Assembly: GCA_963720235.1 (NCBI GenBank) | Contig: OY970389.1 | Location: 4,526,001 to 4,590,000 of the forward strand | Length of the DNA: 64,000 bases | From: JACMLC01 sp963720235 | GTDB lineage: Bacteria > Acidobacteriota > Blastocatellia > Pyrinomonadales > Pyrinomonadaceae | Reading direction: 5' to 3' | Part shown: one piece after another, positions 29,102 through 38,444 of the stretch | Numbering within the stretch: the first letter of the stretch is position 1 | Layout of the letters: each line of letters starts with the position of its first letter | Notes under the pieces: generated by a model | What the model was told of the DNA's origin: nothing | Database searches by the model: none | What the model saw: the letters and a program-made list of their open reading frames with translations, nothing else | Position numbers and translations under genes: made by a program

Positions 29102-30124
29102 TTAGACGACTTCAATCAAAAACTCTGTGCGCGTCTGGACGCTTCCAATAATTACTGCTCCATCAATCGTCTTGACCAACTCTTCTGCTTTTGCAGGGGC
29201 AATACTAATCAGGAGTCCGCCAGCCGTCTGCGGGTCAAAAAGCGCACTCTGCATCTCCCCTGAAACATGCCCGGCGATATTTACAGTTTCACCTACATAA
29301 GCCCTATTATTCTTGTCGCCGCGTGTCAGCATTCCCTGCCCTATAAGCTCCAGCACATCCGGCAACAAAGGAACTTCCATTGACTCAATCCTCAGACAGA
29401 CATCACTCGCGCGTGCCATCTCGTAAGCATGACCGAGCAGGCCAAAGCCAGTCACATCCGTGCAAGCATGCGCCCCGGCCTCTTGCATAGCAAGCGATGC
29501 CGCCGCCGCAGAGGTCGTCATAGCCTTCATCGCAGCCTCTACTGCCTCACGGCTCGCCACGCCGCGCTTGATGCCAGTGCTGATGGCTCCGGTTCCTATT
29601 GGCTTTGTTAAAATGAGCACATCTCCCGGTTGTGCATTGGCATTCGTCACAATCTGTGCTGGATTGATAATCCCCGTCACAGCATAGCCAAATTTGATCT
29701 CCGCATCATCTATCGAATGTCCGCCGAGAATAAAGACTCCAGCCTCATTCATAGCCAACTGTCCACCGCGCAATATTTGACCCAGAACTTCCATATCTTC
29801 TTTCTGCGGATAGCAAACTATAGCCAATGCTGTCAACGGTTTACCGCCCATGGCATAGATATCATTAAGCGCATTGACTGCCGCCACACGCCCATACACC
29901 TCCGGCTCATCCGCCACAGGCGTAAAGAAATCAACGGTTTGCACCAACGCAACATTATCCTGTAGACGAAACACGCCGGCATCATCTGCCATGTCGTACC
30001 CGACGAGCACGTCATCACTTAAGGGTTGCTGTGGCAGAGAGCCCAACACTTGGGCTAGGTCGCGTGGAGCGAGCTTAGCCACTCAACCGGCGCAAGACAC
30101 CATTTCTGTTAGTCTTTTCTTCAT
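29102..30124 (-). CDS. selD: Selenide, water dikinase (SelD), a selenoprotein read through UGA
   Basis: Makes selenophosphate from selenide and ATP for Sec-tRNA and selenouridine synthesis. A plain ORF begins only at a GTG at 30082 and lacks the catalytic N-terminus. Extending through the in-frame TGA at 30085-30083 to the ATG at 30124 gives MKKRLTEMV then SCAGUVAKLAP. The U aligns with the catalytic Cys17 of E. coli SelD and the Lys three residues later with Lys20. The full protein is 340 residues, normal for the family. Downstream motifs (DDAGVFRL, TVDFFTPVADEPEVYGRVAAVNALNDIYAMGG, DVTGFGLLGHAYEMA) are intact. A GGCTA/TAGCC stem just after the UGA could be the SECIS. No other selenium genes are in the window. 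Confidence 0.93.
30083..30085 (-). other. UGA selenocysteine codon of selD
   Basis: TGA is codon 14 of the extended frame, at the catalytic position of the AGUVAK motif. Coding similarity to SelD continues without break on both sides, so it is a recoded codon rather than a stop. Confidence 0.9.
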
Positions 30125-30204
30125 TTTACTTTGTAAGCCAGAGACAATAATGCCTCATCAAATTTCAGACTCCGAGTCTGATTTTAAAGTGATAAGGAGT
30201 GGAG

Positions 30205-31092
30205 TTAAACTGCCGTAGAAGATTCTTGCACACCTGTTAAGAGCTGATACAAACGATCTAGGTCGCCGTCGTTATAGTATTCAATCTCGATTTTCCCGCC
30301 CTCGCCTTTTTGGCTCGGCGTGATGCGTACCTGTGTGCCGAAACGGCGACGAAGCTTGGACTCAGCAGAGCGCACGTTGGCGTCGTCAGATTTAGTAACC
30401 TCACGCATAGTTGCTGCGACCGGACTGACGCCCGCGATGATTCGTTTGATAGCGCGCTCAGTCTCGCGAACTGACAAAGACTGCTCGACTATATTTCGCG
30501 CGACGCGGCGCTGTATGTCTGCATCGTCCACACCGAGCAGGGCTCGCGCATGCCCCATAGAAATCTTTTCTTCCTCGACGAGGGATTGTATGTCTTGCGG
30601 TAAACGCAATAAACGCAGATAGTTAGTAACAAAAGAGCGATCTCTTCCGACACGCTGCGCGACCATTTCCTGTGTCAGGCCGAGTGTTTCAATGAGTCTT
30701 TTATAAGCATGCGCCTCTTCAATGGCATTGAGTTCCTGACGCTGTATGTTCTCAATCAGGGCCAGCTCAAGTAGCTTGTCATCAGGGATGTCGCGCACGA
30801 CGGCCGGGACGCGAGCAAGCTCTGCGCGTTGTGCTGCGCGCCAACGTCTCTCGCCCGCGACAAGCTGATAGCGCATCCCTCTGCGCCGCACAAGCAGAGG
30901 CTGGACGATTCCGTTTGAGCGGATTGATTGAGCCAATTCTTCGAGACGGCCTTCATCGAAATGCGTGCGCGGCTGCGCGGGGCTAGGATCTATGAGGTCT
31001 ATATCAATCTCAATAAAGTCCTCACTCGGCGTCGCCGCCGACGTATCCGACAGCAGTGCGCTCAATCCCCTGCCTAGAACTCTTCTTGTCAT
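30205..31092 (-). CDS. parB: Chromosome partitioning protein ParB
   Basis: 295 residues. CTP-dependent DNA clamp that loads at parS and segregates the origin. The N-terminal CTPase motif is seen in LVAGERRWRAAQRA, ENIQRQELNAIEEA follows, the HTH is in LTQEMVAQRVGRDRSFVTNYLRLLRLP and a C-terminal dimerisation region ends the protein. The start ATG at 31092 lies 71 nt inside the 3' end of parA, an unusually long overlap. It is expressed with parA. Confidence 0.97.
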   Translation of the reverse strand: MTRRVLGRGLSALLSDTSAATPSEDFIEIDIDLIDPSPAQPRTHFDEGRLEELAQSIRSNGIVQPLLVRRRGMRYQLVAGERRWRAAQRAELARVPAVVRDIPDDKLLELALIENIQRQELNAIEEAHAYKRLIETLGLTQEMVAQRVGRDRSFVTNYLRLLRLPQDIQSLVEEEKISMGHARALLGVDDADIQRRVARNIVEQSLSVRETERAIKRIIAGVSPVAATMREVTKSDDANVRSAESKLRRRFGTQVRITPSQKGEGGKIEIEYYNDGDLDRLYQLLTGVQESSTAV

Positions 31093-31846
31093 GAGTCATA
31101 ACCTCCTTTGCCAACTGAAGGTAGCTTTCCGCGCCGCGAGAACGTATATCATAGAGAATAATAGGCTTACCGTAACTTGGAGCCTCTGCTAGACGGACAT
31201 TTCGCGGAATAAATGTTGTCAAGACCTGCTGTCCGTAAAAATCCCTCAAATCCGCAGCGACTGCCCCGGAGAGATTCGTGCGCTCGTCATACATGGTTAG
31301 AAGCAAGCCTTCTATAGTCAAAGCCGGATTCAAAACACGACGAATACGCGCCAACGTATCGAACAATTCCGTGACTCCCTCAAGCGCAAAATACTCGCAT
31401 TGGATTGGAACAAGCAGGGAATCAGCGGCAGTCAAGGCATTTAAAGTCAGCAGGCCGAGAGAAGGGGGGCAATCAATAATGATGAAATCGTAGTTATCTT
31501 TGATACTCTGCAAGATGTCTCTGAGCTTGTATTCGCGTTTCTCAGTCTCGACCAATTCCACTTCAGCTCCGGTCAGATTCTTATCCGACGGCAGCACGTG
31601 TAAGAGCGGAATCTCGGTTGTAAGAATGATATTTTGGAGAGGCTCGTTCAAAATCAGCGCGTGATAGAGACTGCGACGAAAGCTGCCACGTTGTACGCCG
31701 ACGCCGGAAGTAGCATTTGCCTGCGGGTCTGCATCGACAAGCAGGACTCGCATCTCCTCTACTGCCAGAGAGGCGGCCAAATTAACAGCGGTAGTTGTCT
31801 TCCCGACTCCGCCTTTTTGATTTGCGACAGCTATGATTTTGGTCAT
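31022..31846 (-). CDS. parA: Chromosome partitioning ATPase ParA (Soj)
   Basis: About 274 residues from the ATG at 31846 (MTKIIAVANQKGGVGKTTTAVNLAASLA). It carries the deviant Walker A KGGVGKTTT, the DADPQANAT motif and the DFIIIDCPPSLGLLTLNAL Walker B region. It drives segregation of ParB-parS complexes over the nucleoid. Its C-terminal tail (SSRQGIERTAVGYVGGDAE) is coded in DNA shared with parB. A parS-like palindrome lies about 115-175 nt upstream. The usual neighbour rsmG is missing between mnmG and parA. Confidence 0.97.
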   Translation of the reverse strand: MTKIIAVANQKGGVGKTTTAVNLAASLAVEEMRVLLVDADPQANATSGVGVQRGSFRRSLYHALILNEPLQNIILTTEIPLLHVLPSDKNLTGAEVELVETEKREYKLRDILQSIKDNYDFIIIDCPPSLGLLTLNALTAADSLLVPIQCEYFALEGVTELFDTLARIRRVLNPALTIEGLLLTMYDERTNLSGAVAADLRDFYGQQVLTTFIPRNVRLAEAPSYGKPIILYDIRSRGAESYLQLAKEVMTHDKKSSRQGIERTAVGYVGGDAE

Positions 31847-31959
31847 TTTACGGTCTTCAAGCTGTAAAATGGCAGATAAATCTGTCAAAAACTTTGCGCG
31901 TAAACTAACACAACCTGAGGCGACGCGCTACATTTTTATGAAAGGGAAGCTGATTTTCG

Positions 31960-32022
31960 ATGTTTCACGTATCCCATTTTCAGGCTGAGTTAGCGATTTT
32001 AGCTATGGGATACGTGAAACAT
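31960..32022. promoter_or_regulatory. parS-like split palindrome upstream of parA
   Basis: Perfect 18-bp inverted arms, ATGTTTCACGTATCCCAT (31960-31977) and its complement (32005-32022), 27 nt apart. Each arm starts with TGTTTCACGT, the conserved half of the bacterial parS consensus (TGTTTCACGTGAAACA). It sits between parA and mnmG, the usual zone for parS. It may be a diverged ParB site or a ParB/ParA operator; there is no T tract for a terminator. Confidence 0.6.
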
Positions 32023-32041
32023 AAGTGGGAAATAACAGAAC

Positions 32042-33922
32042 TCAGGCTGCTTTTGCTAAATTGAGGCTGACAAGCAAAGTAGAAAGGGCTGCCGGAGTCA
32101 AACCCGGAATTTGACGCGCTTGGCCGAAACTCTGCGGACGGGCGCGCTCCAAACGCTCCATCATCTCGTGCGAGAGTCCACTAATCGTGCGGAAATCGAA
32201 ATCTTTAGGAATGCGCAGCCCGTCGTTTTGATACAGACGATTGAAAGTTGCCTGCTGAGCCTCTAAATACCCGCTATAAAGCGAATCTGCGAGAGCGGAT
32301 TCCAGTTCGGAGAGGCTGGAACTGGTGCGCAAGTCCGACGGGAGCAGAGTTTGTATAAGCTGTGAAGTGACATTTGGACGCTGCGCAAGTTGGGCCAAGG
32401 TGATGGAATCGCCCAAATCCGTACCCAAAGTTCTCGAAAGCGCAGCATATTCGGCTTGCGAGCGTTTCAAACGTGTCGTATTGAGCACAGCACGCAGTTG
32501 CGCAAGTCGATCCTGGCGTTTATTGAAACGTTCCCAGCAGGATTCTCCCACAAGGCCAAGTTCTCGTCCATAGGGCGACAAACGCGCGTCAGCCGTATCA
32601 TGGCGTAGGGCCAGCCTATACTCCGCACGCGAGGTAAAAATCCTGTAAGGCTCGTCAACTCCTTGCGTGATTAGGTCGTCAATCAGGACAGCTATATAGG
32701 ATTCATGTCTTTGCAGGCGCAGCCCTTCGCGCTTCTGTACGGAAAGTGCGGCGTTGATACCAGCCATCAAGCCCTGACAAGCAGCCTCTTCATATCCAGT
32801 AGTCCCGTTTATCTGTCCTGCGTGAAACAAGCCTTTGACGCGAACTGTTTCCAGATAAGGCGTCAGTTCGCGCGGGTCAACATAATCGTATTCGATAGCA
32901 TAGCCCGGACGGATAATTCTGGCTTGATTGAGGCCGGGAATCATTCGCACCAATTCCTGTTGCAGCTCAGAAGGCAGAGAAGTGGAAAAGCCATTCAAAT
33001 AAACTTCATTTGTGTCATGGCCTTCAGGCTCTAAGAAGAGCTGATGACGATCTTTATCTGCAAATTTGACTACTTTATCCTCTATCGAAGGACAGTAGCG
33101 CGGGCCGACGCCCTTTATTTTCCCCGAATAAAGAGGAGATTCATGTATATTTTCGCGTATCGCGCGGTGCACAGCGTCCGTCGTGTAACCTACATGACAG
33201 GTAATCTGTGGCTGTTCTATGCTATCTGTCGCAAAGGAAAACGGCACGGGGCGTTCATCGGCAGGCTGTGGCTCAAAGGCATCCCAATCAATCGTGCGCC
33301 CGTCAAGACGCGGAGGCGTACCTGTTTTGAGTCGTCCGACTGGAAATCCGAGCCGCTTCAAATTCTCCGCCAGTTCGATGGATGCAGGTTCTCCTGCGCG
33401 ACCGGCTGTAAAGGTACGACGCCCTGTGTGGATTAAGCCATTCAGAAATGTCCCTGTAGCGACCACTACGGCAGAGGAGCGAAAACGGCGCGCGTCTTGC
33501 ATCTCAACGCCGTAAACGGCTCCATTTTCAACAATTAAGTCCGTCACCAAGCCCTGTCGCAAATGTAGATTCGGCGTAGCTTCGAGCACCCTGCGCATCT
33601 CTTTGCGATAGAGTGCGCGATCAGCTTGCGCGCGAGGCGATTGGACTGCCGGGCCGCGAGAGCGATTTAGCAAGCGAAACTGTATCCCTGTGCGGTCAAT
33701 GACACGTCCCATGATGCCGCCCAGAGCATCTATCTCACGCACCAAGTGACCTTTGGCAATCCCGCCGATAGCAGGGTTGCAGGACATCTGGCCTATCAAA
33801 TCTAAATTGAGCGTGACTAGAGCCGTCTGTACGCCCAGACGCGCAGCAGCCGAAGCAGCCTCGCATCCGGCGTGTCCGGCCCCTATAACAATTACATCAA
33901 AAACTTCATCAAAACCGTTCAT
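32042..33922 (-). CDS. mnmG: tRNA uridine-5-carboxymethylaminomethyl modification enzyme MnmG (GidA)
   Basis: 626 residues, normal length. FAD enzyme that with MnmE makes cmnm5U34 in tRNAs ending in two-fold codons. The FAD motif VIVIGAGHAGCEAASAAARLG starts the protein; MSCNPAIGGIAKGHLVREIDALGG and FHAGQINGTTGYEEAACQGLMAGINAAL are family signatures. It begins 2 nt after the mnmE stop in the canonical order mnmE-mnmG. Confidence 0.97.
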   Translation of the reverse strand: MNGFDEVFDVIVIGAGHAGCEAASAAARLGVQTALVTLNLDLIGQMSCNPAIGGIAKGHLVREIDALGGIMGRVIDRTGIQFRLLNRSRGPAVQSPRAQADRALYRKEMRRVLEATPNLHLRQGLVTDLIVENGAVYGVEMQDARRFRSSAVVVATGTFLNGLIHTGRRTFTAGRAGEPASIELAENLKRLGFPVGRLKTGTPPRLDGRTIDWDAFEPQPADERPVPFSFATDSIEQPQITCHVGYTTDAVHRAIRENIHESPLYSGKIKGVGPRYCPSIEDKVVKFADKDRHQLFLEPEGHDTNEVYLNGFSTSLPSELQQELVRMIPGLNQARIIRPGYAIEYDYVDPRELTPYLETVRVKGLFHAGQINGTTGYEEAACQGLMAGINAALSVQKREGLRLQRHESYIAVLIDDLITQGVDEPYRIFTSRAEYRLALRHDTADARLSPYGRELGLVGESCWERFNKRQDRLAQLRAVLNTTRLKRSQAEYAALSRTLGTDLGDSITLAQLAQRPNVTSQLIQTLLPSDLRTSSSLSELESALADSLYSGYLEAQQATFNRLYQNDGLRIPKDFDFRTISGLSHEMMERLERARPQSFGQARQIPGLTPAALSTLLVSLNLAKAA

Positions 33923-33924
33923 GG

Positions 33925-35293
33925 CTACTTACCTATGCAAAACGTGCTAAAAATCCGCGACAGAATATCATCCGGCGTAGTCTCTCCAGTAATCTCGCCC
34001 AAAAAACGCAATGCATCATGCAGGCCAACCAGTATTAACTCTTCACTGGCGCGCTCTTTGAGGAGATGACTGGAAGAAACAAGCGCACTTTCCGCGCGTT
34101 GCAGCAAATCGAAATGGCGCGCATCCGTAATGAGCAGTCCCGTGTCATGTGCATCACGCGCTGAGAAAGGCGACAGTATAGCATCTCGCAGTGAATCCAG
34201 CCCGACACCCGTTTTAGCAGAAACTTCGATGACGGCTTCATGCCCATTAAACTGTTCATGCAGAAGGGGATTAAAAGCCTCTAAGTCTTTCTTGTTAAGA
34301 GCGATAAGATGAAGTCTGTCTTCAACTTCTGCCAGAATCTCACGGTCTTCTCTGCTCAGAGCCTGTGATCCGTCAAGCACCACGACAATCAGATCTGCGT
34401 CCGCCATCGCACGGCGCGTGCGCTCGACTCCCATGTTCTCAATCCTGTCCAGAGATTCGCGTACCCCGGCTGTATCCGTCAAGAGAACAGGGACGCCTTG
34501 AAGGCTTATCAACTCACTTAAACTGTCCCGCGTAGTCCCCGGAATATCTGTCACAATAGCTCTATCGACAGACAGTAAACTATTGAAAACGCTGGACTTA
34601 CCGACATTAGGCCGACCTGCAAGCGTTACTTTAAGGCCGTCGCGCAAGAGCCTTCCGCTCCGAAATGTGGCGGACAACTGCTTCAGATTAACTATGAGCG
34701 CGGAAAGATTTGCTTCAAGTTGTTCAGAGGCGATTTCCGGCAAGTCGTCTTCAACAAACTCTATCGAAGATTCCAGTAGAACTATGATGTCCAGCAGTGC
34801 ATCCTTGACGGGCTGAAGACGTGTGGACAGCTCGCCCTTCATCTGCCTCGCGGCCTGCCTGACGGCGGCATCAGTTTGCGCATTGATGAGGTCGCGCACG
34901 GCCTCTGCCTGTGAGAGATTCAGTCTGCCATTGGCGACTGCGCGCAATGTAAATTCGCCTGGGCCAGACTGCGCGTGCATCGAGGCTCAAAAGCAAATCT
35001 ATAAGACGGCGAAGCAAGACGGGCGAGCCATGACAACTAAGCTCAATGATGTCTTCACCCGTAAATGAATGCGGAGCTTTGAAGAAGGTAATCAAAGCCT
35101 GGTCCAAAACTTCGCCCGTGTCAGAATCGAGAATAGTTTTTAACTTTGCCTGATTTGGTTCAGGAGAAAATTTTTCATCACGCACGAGTTGGCGCGTGAG
35201 GTCGAGAGCTTGTGGTCCAGAGAGACGTATAACGCCGATGCCGCTGCGACCGGGCGGAGTTGATAAAGCGACGATGGTATCTGTGGCTGGCAT
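33925..35293 (-). pseudogene. mnmE: tRNA modification GTPase MnmE, apparent +1 frameshift
   Basis: Two frames together make a full MnmE. The first (start ATG 35293, MPATDTIVALSTPPGRSGIGVIRLSG... to LLRRLIDLLLSLDAR) is the folate-binding N-domain. The second (SGPGEFTLRAVANGRLNLSQAEAV... to the end) holds the helical domain, G1 GRPNVGKSS, G3 DTAG, G4 NKKD and the C-terminal CIGK with its catalytic Cys. The break is at about 34975-34990. Removing one base from the CGCGCG run there restores DAR-QSGPGEFTLRA, the family sequence. Everything else is intact and the neighbourhood is canonical, so a sequencing error or very recent mutation is likelier than an old pseudogene; programmed shifting is possible but unsupported. 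Confidence 0.88.
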
Positions 35294-35356
35294 TTCCTGC
35301 CGGATAAAATATCATGCAGCAAGCTAGAGAGCACGTGGAGGATTGTGCGACGAGAC

Positions 35357-35860
35357 TTAATGTGTGGAGGAATTTTTGAGACTGACTTTGAGCCTGCGAG
35401 CCAGGCCTTCACCGATAGACTCTGTGTGCAGGTCTTCTTCTGCCGCGAGGGTCAAGTGTATGACGCGGCGTTCATTCGGAATCATTGGACCAAAGGTGAA
35501 AGGGACGCCGGACTTACGCACACGCTCGGCGGCGTGGCGTGCCATCGCGCGCAGTTCCGCTTCGCGTGTCGCGCGAAAATTTTCTACGTCACAAACAATT
35601 CTCTCGCCTTTGGGAAGCGTGCGCCCGAACGCTTGATTGACGAGGTGCTGTAAAGCTTCCAACAATTCTCCGCCTTCGTTGAGCAGCGCAGAGGAATCAT
35701 CGCCGTCAATATTCAGCAGGCAACCATCCTCTGCTTGAGTTGCGCGCGCGCGCAACTCAAGACCAGTGCCATCAAAAATGGCATTCAGAAATTCTTGAGA
35801 TTGATTACAAACTTCGTTCATCTTCGACCAATCTTCTCTGGACCAATCGCGTGCAAGCAT
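35357..35860 (-). CDS. jag: Jag/SpoIIIJ-associated RNA-binding protein (KH and R3H domains)
   Basis: 167 residues. The centre has the KH-like stretch (LLNEGGELLEALQHLVNQAFGR) and the C-terminal half the R3H domain (ENFRATREAELRAMARHAAERVRKSG... PNERRVIHLTLAA). It is found next to yidC in most bacteria and may link membrane insertion to RNA binding; its exact role is unsettled. The N-terminal Jag-N domain is absent, making it shorter than the Firmicutes form. The ATG at 35860 abuts GGGAG; an ATG at 35821 is an alternative start. Confidence 0.9.
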   Translation of the reverse strand: MLARDWSREDWSKMNEVCNQSQEFLNAIFDGTGLELRARATQAEDGCLLNIDGDDSSALLNEGGELLEALQHLVNQAFGRTLPKGERIVCDVENFRATREAELRAMARHAAERVRKSGVPFTFGPMIPNERRVIHLTLAAEEDLHTESIGEGLARRLKVSLKNSSTH

Positions 35861-35878
35861 CTCCCTTAAATTTTATTT

Positions 35879-37768
35879 TTAAGAGGCGCGCGCAGTTTTT
35901 AATTTCTTCGGCGGCCTGACCTCGACGCCTTTCTTCTCGGCAGGCGGCGGCTCTTCATCGTCTTCGGATTTCGTCAAGCGGTTAATCAAAACCTGCTGAC
36001 CAAAACCGACGATGTTGCCGACGAGCCAGTAAAGCAATAAGCCGGAAGGCGCGCTCCACAGAATATACAACATGAAGAGAGGCATGCCTATCGCCATCAT
36101 CTTGCGTTGCAGAGGATCTGCCGAAGGCGCAGGCGTAATCAGTTGCAAGACAATCATCGAGCCCGCCATTAAGAGCGGCAGAATGTGTATCATGTACGGC
36201 TCGGCAGAAGAGAGATCTGGAATCCAAAGGAAAGATGCCTGCCGAAAATCAATCGAGATTGTAATCGCACGATAGAGCGCAAAGAGGAATGGCATCTGAA
36301 TCAAAAGCGGCAAACATCCGCCGAGCGGATTGCCCTCCTTCATCAAACGCAGTTGCTCCATCTGCAACTCTTTCAAGCGCGGATCATTCGCCTTCATGCT
36401 CTTGATTTTTTCCTGCAACTCTTTCATGCGCGGCGCAAGCTTCTGCGCCTTCTTCATCGATTTCGACGAGCGCCATTTCAGAGGAAAGAAGAGCGAATAG
36501 ATGACTATCGTGAAGAGAATGATAGCGATGCCGTAACTGCCTGTAATTTTGTAGAGCCATTTAATGGACCACAAAATCGGCACGGCCAGAGGACGCGAAA
36601 CTGTGCTAAAAAGCCCGTAATCAATGGCTTCTTCGAGGTCTATCTCACGACCGAGCGCGGTTCCGAGAGACGTACTTGCATCAGTTAAAAGGTCATGATC
36701 TTTTGGCCCAACGTAAAGCTGCGTGCGGCTTCCGTCAGTCGGAATCGGGACAAAAGCATTGAGCAAATATCTATCTTCTTTGACGCCGTTTGCTTCGTGA
36801 TGATACTTGGTCGTGCGAAACTCCAAGCCCTTCATACGTCTCGAAGGAACGGCAATCATGGCAAAGTATGTATCGCCGACTCCGGCCCAATCAGTCTCGC
36901 CATTCAAGCCATAATAGTTTGGCCCACCGGGACGCTGTGATTTGAAGAGCCAGCCTTCCTGGTCACTCTCAATCGCTGGCCCAAGAAGTCTGTGCGCTTT
37001 GCCATCAACGACAGCGATGCCTTCGGGCGCGACGGAGTAGAAACTATATTGAGAGATGCCTTGATCTCCGATACTTGGGCCAACGACGAGTTGCGCCTGC
37101 GGAACCGGCTGACCGCCGCGCGTGAGTTTGACATCAACGCCGACATCGTAACGCTCTGCATGAAAAGTAAAAGCCTTGATGACTTCGAGGCCCGTGCTCT
37201 CATCACGCAAGACAAACTCGACTCGCTTCTCACCCGTTGAGAAATCTACAAGAGCTTCGCTTCCATCTCCCTCAACGCCAGCAGTCACAGTGAAATTTTT
37301 AGAAGCGAGCAATCCATCAATCGTCGCGTCGCCTATGGTCAAACGAAGCGGAGCTTCCATAGGCTCTTTCTTCAAGCCATCTTGCGAAATCAGTTGGAGT
37401 GGTTGCGGATTGTTCTTCCCGCCCGCGCTGGAATAGAGAGCGCGGCCAGTCTCTTTGTTCTTCTTGATAATCCAACTCGTCGCCACAGCTCCGCGTGTAT
37501 CAAACTGCGCATCGTACAAAGGTGTCTTGATATTTATTATGCGATGCTGAGTTGAATCTTGAGTCTGAGCCTGCGATGGTTGCGCTGATGGCTGCGGCGC
37601 AGCTGTAGCCGAAGCAGTAGCTTGCGGCGAAGGTGAAGCTGTCGCCTGCTGCTCTTGAGCCGTGTTGGTATTATCTTGTTTCGGAGTTTGTGATGGAAAA
37701 AAATAGCTCCACCCGAAAAGGATCGCGGTAGAGATAATAAGTGCGAGAACGAAACGCTTCTGTTGCAT
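35879..37768 (-). CDS. yidC: Membrane protein insertase YidC
   Basis: 629 residues, a Gram-negative-type YidC: N-terminal membrane anchor (RFVLALIISTAILFGWSYFF), Gln/Ala/Ser-rich linker, large periplasmic beta domain (about 80-370) and the five-helix insertase core (YGIAIILFTIVIYSLFFPLKW to LLLYWLVGNIVGFGQQVLINR). It inserts small or Sec-dependent proteins such as F0 subunit c into the inner membrane. The large periplasmic domain implies a diderm cell. Part of rpmH-rnpA-yidD-yidC-jag. Confidence 0.97.
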   Translation of the reverse strand: MQQKRFVLALIISTAILFGWSYFFPSQTPKQDNTNTAQEQQATASPSPQATASATAAPQPSAQPSQAQTQDSTQHRIINIKTPLYDAQFDTRGAVATSWIIKKNKETGRALYSSAGGKNNPQPLQLISQDGLKKEPMEAPLRLTIGDATIDGLLASKNFTVTAGVEGDGSEALVDFSTGEKRVEFVLRDESTGLEVIKAFTFHAERYDVGVDVKLTRGGQPVPQAQLVVGPSIGDQGISQYSFYSVAPEGIAVVDGKAHRLLGPAIESDQEGWLFKSQRPGGPNYYGLNGETDWAGVGDTYFAMIAVPSRRMKGLEFRTTKYHHEANGVKEDRYLLNAFVPIPTDGSRTQLYVGPKDHDLLTDASTSLGTALGREIDLEEAIDYGLFSTVSRPLAVPILWSIKWLYKITGSYGIAIILFTIVIYSLFFPLKWRSSKSMKKAQKLAPRMKELQEKIKSMKANDPRLKELQMEQLRLMKEGNPLGGCLPLLIQMPFLFALYRAITISIDFRQASFLWIPDLSSAEPYMIHILPLLMAGSMIVLQLITPAPSADPLQRKMMAIGMPLFMLYILWSAPSGLLLYWLVGNIVGFGQQVLINRLTKSEDDEEPPPAEKKGVEVRPPKKLKTARAS

Positions 37769-37830
37769 TTGAATCTTATTAAACTATCAATACGCTCTGG
37801 ATATAATTTCGGTTTAGTAAAAATCTGTAA

Positions 37831-38040
37831 TCACTTTACTGGATCATAACCGCCCGGATGAAAAGGATGACAACGCAGCAATCTGCGTGTGCCTTTCCAA
37901 CTCCCGCGCAGAGCTCCGTATCGCTCTATAGCTTCGCGCGCATACTCCGAACAGGTCGGAACAAAACGGCAAGAGGGCGGCAGCAGTGGCGAGATAGCTG
38001 CTTTATAAAACTTCAACAATGAGACCAGAATAAATCTCAC
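37831..38040 (-). CDS. yidD: Membrane protein insertion efficiency factor YidD
   Basis: 69 residues starting with GTG. Signature SCRFVPTCSEYAREAIERYGALRGSWKGTRRLLRCHPFHPGGYDPV is split over the protein as in other members. Small membrane-associated protein helping YidC. It starts 6 nt after the rnpA stop, with GGGAAG upstream. Confidence 0.95.
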   Translation of the reverse strand: MRFILVSLLKFYKAAISPLLPPSCRFVPTCSEYAREAIERYGALRGSWKGTRRLLRCHPFHPGGYDPVK

Positions 38041-38046
38041 AGCCGT

Positions 38047-38421
38047 TTACTTCCCGCCCTTGAATAAACCATCCCGCTCATCGCGCGCAACGGAGGCGAT
38101 GATCTTTTGAAACTCTTTCAAAGGCGCAGCCACCTTGACGCTCAAGAGCGTGCGCCTGGCATTGAACACCCAGTCGTATTGCAAACCGAGCGCGCCGAGT
38201 TCTGCTGCGCTTTGCTGAAACATCTCGCGCAGCAAACGCTTCGCACGATTGCGCTCGACTGCATGGCCCGTAGCTTTGCGTGAAGCCGTAATGCCAAATC
38301 TATGACAAGCTAAATCGTTTGGATAGACAAAGACAGACATCAAGCGCCCGTCATATCTTTTGCCATGCGTATAAACACGACGGAACTCGCCGGACGTGCG
38401 TAAATGCGTGTTTTTAGACAA
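38047..38421 (-). CDS. rnpA: Ribonuclease P protein component
   Basis: 124 residues. Protein subunit of RNase P, which trims tRNA 5' leaders. The conserved RNR motif region AVERNRAKRLLREMF and RFGITASRKATGHA are seen. The only available start is TTG at 38421, because an in-frame stop lies just upstream and the next ATG is inside the conserved part. It follows rpmH closely. Confidence 0.95.
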   Translation of the reverse strand: MSKNTHLRTSGEFRRVYTHGKRYDGRLMSVFVYPNDLACHRFGITASRKATGHAVERNRAKRLLREMFQQSAAELGALGLQYDWVFNARRTLLSVKVAAPLKEFQKIIASVARDERDGLFKGGK

Positions 38422-38444
38422 AGAGCTTCGGGACTAAAAAATTT

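Noticed and set aside
30083..30085. Treating the TGA as the real upstream limit of selD
   Set aside because: It would remove the catalytic Cys/Sec and leave a GTG start without a ribosome site; the upstream frame continues SelD similarity.
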